Source: JBOGWY01 sp050694015 (GTDB lineage: Bacteria; Actinomycetota; CADDZG01; WHSQ01). Taken from it: 22,180 bases of DNA. Of the stretch, positions 1-6,754 are shown one piece after another (within the stretch, counting starts at the first letter, position 1; each line of letters starts with the position of its first letter). Where the stretch lies: contig JBOGWY010000285.1 in the NCBI GenBank assembly GCA_050694015.1, positions 1-22,180 on the forward strand. Reading direction: 5' to 3'. A program made the position numbers and the translations under genes. The notes under the pieces are model-generated. The model searched no databases, was not told where the DNA came from, and saw only the letters and a list, made by a program, of their open reading frames with translations.

Positions 1-1
1 C

Positions 2-772
2 AGGGCCACGACGGCGGCGGGGTCGGGACATCCGTCGAGCTCGCTGTCGATGGTGGAGCTGATCACCATCTTGTACTTCGGCGGCGTGCTCCGTTACGAC
101 GCGTCGAACCCACAGGACCCGGACCGCGACCGTTTCATCCTCTCCAAGGGCCACGCCGCGCCGGGTCTCTACGCCGTTCTCGCCGAAGCGGGGTTCTTCC
201 CGACCGACGATCTCACTACTCTGCGCAAGCTCGGATCGCCCCTCGAGGGCCACCCGAACATGCGCCGTCTCGCCGGCGTCGAAGCCTCAACCGGATCGCT
301 GGGGCAGGGACTCTCGATCGGCCTCGGGCACGCGTATGCCGCACGTATCGACGGGCGCGACTTCCGCGTCTACGTCATGGTCGGCGACGGCGAGTCTGAA
401 GAGGGCCAGGTGTGGGAGGCGATCATGCACGCCGGTAACCATGGCGTCGACAACCTCACGCTCATCTTCGATCGCAACAACAACCAGCAGACCGGCAAGG
501 TCGACGAGATCCAGCCGCTCGGCCCGCTCGAGGAGAAACTACGGGCGTTCAACTGGAGCGTGAAGACCACCGACGGTCACTCGTTCGACGAAGTGACCGC
601 CGCGTTCGAATGGGCGCGCGGCGTGAAGGGCTCGCCGCAGGCGATCATCGCCAACACGATCAAGGGGAAGGGCGTCGCGCTCCTGGAGGCCGGGCAGGAC
701 AAGTGGCACGGCAAGCCGATACCCGCCGACGAGGAAGCGAAGGCACTGCAAGAGATCGGAGCGGGAGCATGA
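2..772 (+). CDS. Transketolase, N-terminal subunit (5'-truncated by window)
   Basis: Thiamine-diphosphate-binding half of a split transketolase, which moves two-carbon ketol units in the non-oxidative pentose phosphate pathway. The open frame enters from outside the window: the first visible residues contain GSGHPSSSLS, the conserved start of the transketolase TPP domain, so the ATG at 50 is an internal methionine and not the true start. Further in are SKGHAAPGLY, the STGSLGQGLS loop and the cofactor/Mg motif GDGESEEGQ followed by FDRNNNQ, the usual GDG...NN signature. About 257 residues are visible; split N-terminal subunits are normally around 270-290, so only a short piece is missing. The TGA stop overlaps the ATG of the C-terminal subunit as ATGA, indicating coupled translation and 1:1 synthesis. 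A sugar transketolase and a transketolase-like enzyme of another pathway cannot be told apart here. Confidence 0.93.
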   Translation, partial: RATTAAGSGHPSSSLSMVELITILYFGGVLRYDASNPQDPDRDRFILSKGHAAPGLYAVLAEAGFFPTDDLTTLRKLGSPLEGHPNMRRLAGVEASTGSLGQGLSIGLGHAYAARIDGRDFRVYVMVGDGESEEGQVWEAIMHAGNHGVDNLTLIFDRNNNQQTGKVDEIQPLGPLEEKLRAFNWSVKTTDGHSFDEVTAAFEWARGVKGSPQAIIANTIKGKGVALLEAGQDKWHGKPIPADEEAKALQEIGAGA

Positions 773-1728
773 GTTTTGGGTTATCTCGTGTCGAGTTCGA
801 GATCGGGGGTTCGACGCGCGAGGCGTTCGGCGCTGCGCTGGCCGAAGCTGGAGCCGACGAACGCATCGTCGTGGTCGACGGCGACGTCAACAACTCGACA
901 TTCACCAACGCGTTCCGCGACAAGTATCCCGACCGGTTCATCAACGTAGGCATCGCCGAGTCGAACCTGATCGGCCTCGCCGCGGGCCTCGCGGGGTCCG
1001 GCAAGATCCCCGTCGCATCGTCGTTCTCGATCTTCTTGCTCGCCAACGCGTTCGACCAGATCCGGATGTCGATCGCGTTCCCCGACCTGAACGTGAAGCT
1101 GGTCGGAACGCACGCGGGCATCTCCATCGGCGAGGACGGACCGTCTCAGATGGCGATCGAAGACGTGGCACTCGCGTGTGCGCTCCCCGGTTTCACCGTG
1201 ATCGTCCCCGCGGACGCGAACTCGACGAAGATCGCGACCAAGGAGCTGCTCGAACGGGAAGGCCCGACGTTCATGCGTTGCGGGCGACCGGGCGTGCCCG
1301 TCCTCTACGAAGAGGGCGCCGACTTCCAGATCGGACGCGCCAATCAGCTCCGCGACGGCAACGACGTCACGATCGTCGCCAACGGGATCATGGTCGCGAT
1401 GGCGCTGGACGCGGCCGAGGGCCTGGCCCAGGACGGCGTCGAAGCCCGCGTCCTCGACATGCACACCGTCAAACCGATCGACGCCGACGCGATCGAGAAG
1501 GCGGCGAACGAGACCAAGGGGATCGTCGTGGCCGAGGAGCACCTCGCGTACGGGGGCCTCGGCTCGGTCGTGTCGATGGTGGTCGCCGAACGCAAGCCGA
1601 CGCGCATGTGCTTCGTGGATATCGGCGACACGTACGCGACCTCGGGCAAGCCCGACGAACTGCTGTCGCAGTACGGGCTCACGCCGGACGCGATCCTCGA
1701 CGCCGCACGCCGCGTGCTGAAGGACTGA
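769..1728 (+). CDS. Transketolase, C-terminal subunit
   Basis: 319-residue partner of the preceding gene, carrying the pyrimidine-binding and C-terminal domains of transketolase. The catalytic glutamate that activates the TPP aminopyrimidine is visible in NVGIAESNLIGLAAGLA (about E64). The stretch from GTHAGISIGEDGPSQ to VIVPAD is the usual substrate/cofactor face, and the last ~120 residues (GNDVTIVANG to VVAEEHLAYGGLGS) form the transketolase C-terminal domain. The ATG at 769 is chosen because it overlaps the upstream stop (ATGA) and because MSFGLSRVEF begins where the family begins; the open frame reaches upstream to 610 only as a shadow of the first subunit. It ends 52 bp before the converging dtd gene. 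A DXS-type enzyme is less likely, since that is normally a single chain. Confidence 0.94.
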   Translation: MSFGLSRVEFEIGGSTREAFGAALAEAGADERIVVVDGDVNNSTFTNAFRDKYPDRFINVGIAESNLIGLAAGLAGSGKIPVASSFSIFLLANAFDQIRMSIAFPDLNVKLVGTHAGISIGEDGPSQMAIEDVALACALPGFTVIVPADANSTKIATKELLEREGPTFMRCGRPGVPVLYEEGADFQIGRANQLRDGNDVTIVANGIMVAMALDAAEGLAQDGVEARVLDMHTVKPIDADAIEKAANETKGIVVAEEHLAYGGLGSVVSMVVAERKPTRMCFVDIGDTYATSGKPDELLSQYGLTPDAILDAARRVLKD

Positions 1729-1731
1729 ACC

Positions 1732-1749
1732 GCGCGTCTCAGAACGCGC
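1732..1749 (+). terminator. Hairpin after the transketolase pair (possible terminator)
   Basis: GCGCGT-CTCAGA-ACGCGC is a perfect 6-bp GC-rich stem with a 6-nt loop, starting 3 nt after the transketolase stop. No T-run follows on the plus strand, so it is at best an actinobacterial-style tail-less terminator. Its right arm overlaps the start of the 35-bp repeat at 1745. Confidence 0.35.
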
Positions 1750-1779
1750 CTACGTGTTGCTGAGTTAGAAAAGTTCGGG
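1745..1779 (-). repeat. 35-bp intergenic repeat, copy 1
   Basis: Ungapped match at 30 of 35 positions to the copy at 21641-21675. Shared blocks on the plus strand are CGCGCCTAC, GCTG and AAAGTTCGGG. Read on the minus strand the element begins 1 nt after the dtd stop codon. See the matching entry and finding. Confidence 0.75.
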
Positions 1780-1780
1780 G

Positions 1781-2230
1781 TCAGAAGGCTTTCTCTGAGT
1801 CTAGGAGGATCGTTACGGGGCCGTCGTTGACCAGCTCGACGTCCATCATCGCTCCGAAGCGGCCCGTGGCGCACTTGATGCCAAGGCCTTCGAGCTCGCG
1901 TATGCATCGTTCGTAGAGAGCTTCGGCTTCCGGTCCTTGAGCGGCGCGGATGAACGAGGGGCGGCGGCCCTTGCGCGCATCGCCGTAGAGCGTGAATTGC
2001 GAGACGACGAGCGCTTCGCCGCCGACATCGAGCAGGGACAGATTCATCTTTCCTTCGTCGTCGTTGAAGATGCGCAGGTTCGCAACCTTGTCCGCGCACC
2101 AGCGCGCCTCGGCCTCGCCGTCGTCTGGGGAGATCCCCAGTAGGACGAGCACGCCCGGCCCGCACTCCCCTACGACGTCCGCATCCACCGTGACGGAGGC
2201 GCGCGTCACGCGCTGAACGACGGCGCGCAT
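1781..2230 (-). CDS. dtd: D-aminoacyl-tRNA deacylase
   Basis: 149-residue homodimeric proofreading enzyme that hydrolyses D-amino acids (and mischarged glycine) from tRNA, keeping them out of protein. The start MRAVVQRVTRASV, the motif SQFTLYGD (residues 77-84) and the C-terminal NDGPVT (135-140), which carries the Gly-cisPro active-site element, are all intact. Length matches the family (about 145-150). The open frame runs upstream to 2395, but the ATG at 2230 is where family homology starts and it overlaps the upstream PBP stop as TGATG, indicating translational coupling. Third and last gene of a rel-PBP-dtd operon; rel and dtd are also near neighbours in many other bacteria. It converges with the transketolase genes. 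Confidence 0.96.
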   Translation of the reverse strand: MRAVVQRVTRASVTVDADVVGECGPGVLVLLGISPDDGEAEARWCADKVANLRIFNDDEGKMNLSLLDVGGEALVVSQFTLYGDARKGRRPSFIRAAQGPEAEALYERCIRELEGLGIKCATGRFGAMMDVELVNDGPVTILLDSEKAF

Positions 2231-3987
2231 CAGTCCTTGCCGGCGCGGAACTCGTCGGCCTGGACGATCAACAGCGTGCTCGCGAGGATCTGGCGTGCGA
2301 GAGGAGCGGCGACCTGGCCTCCGACGCCTCCGAATTCCGACACGACCGCGACCGCGACGTCGGGATCGCCGGCCGGAGCGAAACAGACGAACCACGCGTG
2401 GTTCTTGATCTCCCCGTCGACACTGACCTCGGCGGTACCGGTCTTTCCGGCGACGTCGAGCCCGGCCAGCCGGGCGGCCTGACCGGTGCCGCCGACGACC
2501 ACGTTGATCATCAACTCAGTGAGCGTCCTCGCGGCGCGCTTGGAGATCGCTCGCTCGCCCTTCGGTTTGGTGTCCGTGACGATGCGCGGCTCCATCCTCA
2601 CGCCGCCGTTCGCGACGGTCGCCGCGATCGATGCCATCTGTAGCGGAGTCGCCACCACTTGTGCCTGCCCGATCGATCCCCACATCAGATCGCCGAGGTC
2701 GTCGGGTAGCGGGAACGACGGCGTCTTCGTGTCCTCGAGGGGTAGCTCGGGCTCCTTGTTGAACCCGAACGCTTCTGCGTATCTCGTCATGCGCTTCGCG
2801 CCGATCTTGCGCGCCACCTGCGCGAACGCGGTGTTGACGCTGAACTGCACCGCACTGGCGAAAGTGAGTGACCCGAACTCGCCCGACTCGAAGTTCGTGA
2901 CGCCCTGATAGTTGGCCGGGCCCGTCAGCTGGGTCGATGGTGTCACCGTGCCGGAGTCAAGCGCCGCGCCTGCGGTCACGACTTTCATCGAGGACCCCGG
3001 CGGATACAGGCCTTCGACCGCCCGGTTGAAAGGTAGGACCCCGGCTGCGCCCACGTAGTTGTTCGGGTTGAACGGCGACGACGAGACGACCGCGAGCAAG
3101 CCGCCGGTCTGCGGCTCCATAACCACCGCGCCGCCGGTCGTGGAGCCGTACGCGTTCTCCGCCGCCCGCTGCACCTCGACGTCGAGTGTCGTCTTGACGT
3201 TCTCTCCCTTACGGCCCTTGCGCCGTCCGAGTCGTTCGAGGACCTTGCCCTTCCGATCGACGACCGTAAGCGTCGTCTCCGGTCGTCCCGCGAGGCGCTC
3301 CTGCAGGCCCTGTTCGAGGCCCGACGCGCCGACCAGGTCTCCCGGCGCGACCCCGAGCTCGAGAGCCTGTTCCTTCGTGGCCTGACCGATGTGACCGATC
3401 GTCGTGCCGGCGAGCGACCCGAAGGGGTAGCGACGGGACGCCACGTCACCGGTTGCCAGGCGCCTGCCGTCGCGGTCGAAGATCGAGCCGCGCTTCAGCC
3501 ATCGAGTCTCGATCGCGAAACCGCGGGCTCCCGCGATCCCGGGGAAGAACAACGCCTTCTTCCAGACGATCTCCCACGCTTGTTCGACGTCGTCGAACAC
3601 GAGACGCAGGTCGCCGTCGAATGTGAGCGGCCGTTTGCTCGCCGTCGACGTTATCGCCAGCGAGTACGGGAACGACTCCGCCGAGGCGGGGGTCGGTTCC
3701 TCTATCGAGACTTGGAAGGAATCGACGGCCCCGGCGCGGAGCACGTTTCTCATCTCCCGACCGAGCTGTTCCTCACTTAGGAACGACTCCGCCGTGAAGA
3801 ACGAGTTCATCGCCTCGTAGTCGCGTTCGTTCCACGCGTCGACGAACGCGGAGGCGGTCTCGAAAACCTCTGAGTTCTCGTCGGTTTCCTCGCCGGACGA
3901 GCTCCCGGCCGGCGTGCACGCACCGGCGAGGACGATCAGCGCGACCGCGGTGGCAACGCGCGGGATGAGCAGTCGAACGTCCGACAT
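2230..3987 (-). CDS. Penicillin-binding transpeptidase, lipoprotein with NTF2-like N-terminal domain
   Basis: 585-residue D,D-transpeptidase that cross-links peptidoglycan outside the membrane. Residues 1-24 form a signal peptide ending in VLAGAC, a plausible lipobox with Cys24 as the lipidated residue. Residues ~38-150 look like the NTF2-like MecA_N domain (FVDAWNERDYEAM...). Residues ~160-270 fit the PBP dimer/linker domain (RGSIFDRDGRRLA). The transpeptidase domain has all three motifs: SSMK (Ser332 nucleophile, Lys335), SVN (383-385) and KTGTAE (515-520). No transglycosylase domain, so class B. The ATG at 3987 is preferred over the longer frame to 4335 because the signal peptide begins there and the upstream part is a shadow of rel. 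It lies 14 bp after the rel stop and overlaps dtd. The domain order is like PBP2a/PBP3-type low-affinity enzymes, but beta-lactam affinity cannot be judged from sequence. Confidence 0.93.
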   Translation of the reverse strand: MSDVRLLIPRVATAVALIVLAGACTPAGSSSGEETDENSEVFETASAFVDAWNERDYEAMNSFFTAESFLSEEQLGREMRNVLRAGAVDSFQVSIEEPTPASAESFPYSLAITSTASKRPLTFDGDLRLVFDDVEQAWEIVWKKALFFPGIAGARGFAIETRWLKRGSIFDRDGRRLATGDVASRRYPFGSLAGTTIGHIGQATKEQALELGVAPGDLVGASGLEQGLQERLAGRPETTLTVVDRKGKVLERLGRRKGRKGENVKTTLDVEVQRAAENAYGSTTGGAVVMEPQTGGLLAVVSSSPFNPNNYVGAAGVLPFNRAVEGLYPPGSSMKVVTAGAALDSGTVTPSTQLTGPANYQGVTNFESGEFGSLTFASAVQFSVNTAFAQVARKIGAKRMTRYAEAFGFNKEPELPLEDTKTPSFPLPDDLGDLMWGSIGQAQVVATPLQMASIAATVANGGVRMEPRIVTDTKPKGERAISKRAARTLTELMINVVVGGTGQAARLAGLDVAGKTGTAEVSVDGEIKNHAWFVCFAPAGDPDVAVAVVSEFGGVGGQVAAPLARQILASTLLIVQADEFRAGKD

Positions 3988-4001
3988 GCGTATGGCTGCC
4001 G

Positions 4002-6365
4002 TCAGGAGCGGGCGGATGACGGGACTACCCGATACACGTCGTAGACGGAATCGACATGCCTGACGGTCTGGATCACATGATCGAGATGACTGGGATCGGC
4101 GAGCTCGAACGAGAAGTTCAGGGACGCGATGCCGTCCTTGCCCGACCTGGTCGACGACGAAACGATCGAGATGCCCTGATCCGAGATCGCCGCAGTCACG
4201 TCGCGCAGCAGCTTCGTCCTGTCGAGCGCGTCGATCTGTATAGACACGATGAAGGTCCCCTGTTGGCGATCGTCCCACCACACGCTGATCATCCGGCCCT
4301 CTTCGTTCGCGGAGAGAGCTTTCGTGTTCGGACAATCGGCTCGGTGAACCGATACCCCTCGACCCCGAGTCAGGAAACCGACGATCGGATCGCCCGGCAC
4401 GGGAGTGCAGCAGCGCGCGAGCCGGACGAGCAGGTCGTCCATACCTTCGACGATGACGCCCTTCCCTCGCGGCTTCCGCTGAGGCTTTCGCTTCGGCGCC
4501 GGCACCTCTTCCTTCTCGAGCTCGGGCTGCACCTGGCGGATCACCCGCGTCGCGACCGATTGCGGCGACAGGTGGCTCTCACCTATGGCGACGTGCATCG
4601 AGTCGAGATCCGGGTACTTCAGCTCCTCCGAGATCTGCTGCAGGAGACCGCTCTTCGAGATCTTTTCCACGGGGAGGCCTTGCTTGCGCATCGACGCGAT
4701 CAAGGCGTCTCGGCCCTGAGCGAGCGCGTCCTCACGACGCTCGCGCGCGAACCACTGCCGGATCTTGTTGCGCGCCCGGGGAGTCTTGACGACCTGGAGC
4801 CAGTCACGCGAGGGGGCCGCGGCCCCCTTGGCGGTGATGATCTCGACCGAGTCGCCGGACGACAGCTCGTGGTTGAGCGCGACCAAACGACCGTTCACGC
4901 GCGCCCCTACCGTCCGGTGTCCGACCTCGGTATGGATCGAGTACGCGAAATCGAGGGGGGTGGCGCCGCGCTGGAGAGCGATCACGTCGCCCTTCGGCGT
5001 GAACACGAAGACCTCGTCCGAGTAGAGATCGATCTTCAGGGATTCCATGAAGTCCTTGGGATCGATCGACTCGGACTGCCAGTCCATCATGCGCTGCAGC
5101 CACGCGATCTCTTCTTCCGGCACCTTCCCGCGCCGTTGTTCCTTGTAAAGCCAGTGCGCCGCGATCCCGAACTCAGCGGCACGGTGCATCGCGTCCGTGC
5201 GGATCTGGATCTCGATGGGACGCCCGGTCGCGCCCATGACCGTCGTGTGCAGCGACTGGTACATGTTGAACTTGGGCATCGCGATGTAGTCCTTGAAGCG
5301 GCCCGGCACCGGCGTGTACAGCGTGTGCAGGGCGCCGAGGGCCGCGTAGCAGTCCTTGACCGACTCGACCACGACCCTGATCCCCACGAGGTCGAAGATC
5401 TCGTCGAACTGCTTCCCCCCGAAGACGATCTTTTCGTAGATCGAATAGAGATGCTTCGGTCGCCCCGACACCTCGGACTTGATCTTCACCTCGCGGAGCT
5501 TCGTCTGGATCGAGTCGGCGACCTCCTCGAGGACCTGTTCCCGCTCGGGCTGACGTTGATCGACGAGTGCCTCGATCTCATGGAAGCGTTTGGGGTGCAT
5601 GGTCGCGAACGCGAGATCCTCGAGTTCCCACTTGATCGCGTACATGCCGAGCCGGTGCGCGAGTGGTGAGTAGATCTCGAGCGTCTCGCGTGCGATGAGC
5701 TCACGCTTCTCCGGCTTGAGCGGCGCGAGCGTGCGCATGTTGTGCAGGCGGTCGGCGATCTTGATCAGAAGCACGCGGATGTCTCGTGCCGTCGCGATGA
5801 TCATCTTGCGGAGATTCTCGGCACGGGTTTGTTCCGGCGACCGGAACTTGATCTTGTCGAGCTTCGTGACGCCGTCGATCAGCGCCGCGACGTCGAAGCC
5901 CATCTGGCGTTCGACCTCGGCGAGCCCGATGTCGGTGTCCTCCACCGCATCGTGGAGGAGCGCGGCGGCCACCGTGGTCTCGTCCATCCCAAGCTTGGCC
6001 AGGATCATCGCCACGCCGAGGGGATGCGAGATGAAGGGGTCCCCCGACTTCCGCAACTGGCCCTGGTGACATTCCTGCGCGATCGAGTACGCCTTCTCGA
6101 TCAACTTGGTGTCGGCCTTGGGTCGCTTGGCTCGCACCTCTTTCACGATGCGATCGAGGTCCGATTCGGGAGGCCGCGACGGCCGCACCTTCTTGAACAC
6201 GGCCTTCACGCCCCGTGGTGACGACGAGGGTGCCGGCGAGGCCGGGGCCGGAGTGGCCGGGGCGTCTGGAGCGGGGGCCGGCGTCGCGTTCGGGTCCGGC
6301 GCGGGCTTGTCCGGCGCCTCGGCGGTTCTAGTAGCCCGATCGGCAGGCTCGGGAAACGAGCTCAT
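4002..6365 (-). CDS. rel: Bifunctional (p)ppGpp synthetase/hydrolase (RelA/SpoT homologue)
   Basis: 787-residue long RSH protein that makes and degrades (p)ppGpp in the stringent response. The first ~65 residues are a Pro/Ala-rich, probably disordered extension. The hydrolase domain has FISHP (H114), HDAVED (138-143) and RLHNMRTL (206-213), so the HD active site is intact. The synthetase domain has FDLVGIRVVV and GRFKDYIAMPKFNMYQSLHT; RFKD (356-359) is the RxKD form found in bifunctional Rel, unlike the ExDD of monofunctional RelA. A TGS domain (about 450-512), the CC...H...C ribosome-contact segment (ARCCTPVPGDPIVG) and a C-terminal ACT domain follow. First gene of the rel-PBP-dtd set, with its own candidate leaderless promoter. 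In many actinobacteria apt lies directly upstream; here about 6.7 kb separates them. Confidence 0.97.
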   Translation of the reverse strand: MSSFPEPADRATRTAEAPDKPAPDPNATPAPAPDAPATPAPASPAPSSSPRGVKAVFKKVRPSRPPESDLDRIVKEVRAKRPKADTKLIEKAYSIAQECHQGQLRKSGDPFISHPLGVAMILAKLGMDETTVAAALLHDAVEDTDIGLAEVERQMGFDVAALIDGVTKLDKIKFRSPEQTRAENLRKMIIATARDIRVLLIKIADRLHNMRTLAPLKPEKRELIARETLEIYSPLAHRLGMYAIKWELEDLAFATMHPKRFHEIEALVDQRQPEREQVLEEVADSIQTKLREVKIKSEVSGRPKHLYSIYEKIVFGGKQFDEIFDLVGIRVVVESVKDCYAALGALHTLYTPVPGRFKDYIAMPKFNMYQSLHTTVMGATGRPIEIQIRTDAMHRAAEFGIAAHWLYKEQRRGKVPEEEIAWLQRMMDWQSESIDPKDFMESLKIDLYSDEVFVFTPKGDVIALQRGATPLDFAYSIHTEVGHRTVGARVNGRLVALNHELSSGDSVEIITAKGAAAPSRDWLQVVKTPRARNKIRQWFARERREDALAQGRDALIASMRKQGLPVEKISKSGLLQQISEELKYPDLDSMHVAIGESHLSPQSVATRVIRQVQPELEKEEVPAPKRKPQRKPRGKGVIVEGMDDLLVRLARCCTPVPGDPIVGFLTRGRGVSVHRADCPNTKALSANEEGRMISVWWDDRQQGTFIVSIQIDALDRTKLLRDVTAAISDQGISIVSSSTRSGKDGIASLNFSFELADPSHLDHVIQTVRHVDSVYDVYRVVPSSARS

Positions 6366-6371
6366 ACGACC

Positions 6372-6377
6372 ATTGTA
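6372..6377 (-). promoter_or_regulatory. Candidate -10 box for leaderless rel transcript
   Basis: On the minus strand TACAAT (5 of 6 matches to TATAAT) ends 6 nt before the rel ATG, the spacing expected when transcription starts at the start codon itself. No Shine-Dalgarno sequence and no convincing -35 box are visible. Leaderless mRNAs with this geometry are common in Actinobacteria. Confidence 0.45.
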
Positions 6378-6378
6378 G

Positions 6379-6393
6379 GAGCGGTCGCCGCTC
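6379..6393 (-). terminator. Short hairpin between small gene and rel
   Basis: GAGCGG-TCG-CCGCTC is a perfect 6-bp stem with a 3-nt loop. It starts in the stop codon of the small gene and ends just upstream of the rel -10 candidate. It could separate the two transcripts or be an operator; there is no T-run. Confidence 0.35.
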
Positions 6394-6668
6394 TAGCTCT
6401 GGTCTCCTCGGACGAATTCGACGGCGGCTTTCTCGCCTGCCACCTCGCCCACGCGCCATCCCGCCGTCAGCCACGCGCGACTGTGCATCTTGCGCTCGTC
6501 GTTGCGCCACCACGACGGAAAACGCGCGGTGGACGGCAGGGGCTCACCGACGATCTCTTCGATCTCAGGCAGCGTCAGCGTCAGCCGGTCGACGCCGGGA
6601 GGTTGGCCCGCGAGGTGCGCCGCGAGCCGGATGTATTTAAGAGACCTTCGCTCATGTTTCTCGCCCAC
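6393..6668 (-). CDS. Small conserved protein, LPxSAR...WWxND family (DUF7662-like)
   Basis: 91 residues, function unknown. The sequence resembles a widespread small domain with the pattern Leu-Thr-Leu, IEEIVGEPLPSTARF, WWRND and AWLTAGWRV, ending in a short strand and an Arg (EFVRG). I believe this is the family listed as DUF7662, but I am not certain of the number. It is seen alone or beside other small genes and has no assigned reaction; the conserved Trp and Arg residues suggest ligand or nucleic-acid binding, which is inference only. The start is GTG at 6668 with no good Shine-Dalgarno; TAGTGT, a possible -10 box, lies 7 nt upstream, so it may be leaderless. A strong inverted repeat covers this site. 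It ends 27 bp before rel and shares its direction. Confidence 0.7.
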   Translation of the reverse strand: MGEKHERRSLKYIRLAAHLAGQPPGVDRLTLTLPEIEEIVGEPLPSTARFPSWWRNDERKMHSRAWLTAGWRVGEVAGEKAAVEFVRGDQS

Positions 6669-6676
6669 GCGAGGAA

Positions 6677-6707
6677 CACTAGAGAGCGGGATACACCCCG
6701 CCTAGTG
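6677..6707 (-). promoter_or_regulatory. Two-part inverted repeat at the start of the small gene
   Basis: Plus strand: CACTAG, a 3-nt bulge AGA, GCGGG, loop ATACAC, CCCGC, CTAGTG. This makes a 5-bp plus 6-bp stem broken only by the bulge. It lies 8 nt upstream of the GTG start at 6668 and overlaps the possible -10 box TAGTGT (6676-6681 on the minus strand). It could be an operator, a leader hairpin, or a tail-less terminator of the upstream glycosidase gene, which ends 48 nt away. Confidence 0.5.
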
Positions 6708-6754
6708 GGAAAGGCATATGTCGCAATCGTCCGAGGTTGGCGAGGATCGGGGTC

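Noticed and set aside
2231..2395. Upstream extension of the dtd frame
   Set aside because: The extra residues are a shadow of the PBP gene; Dtd homology begins exactly at the ATG at 2230.
3988..4335. Upstream extension of the PBP frame into rel
   Set aside because: Overlaps the conserved ACT domain of rel and precedes a clear signal peptide start at 3987.
4056..5669. 537-codon plus-strand open frame antisense to rel
   Set aside because: Arg/Asp/Leu/His-rich shadow translation typical of the reverse strand of a high-GC gene; no family motif; rel on the other strand is full length with all catalytic motifs.
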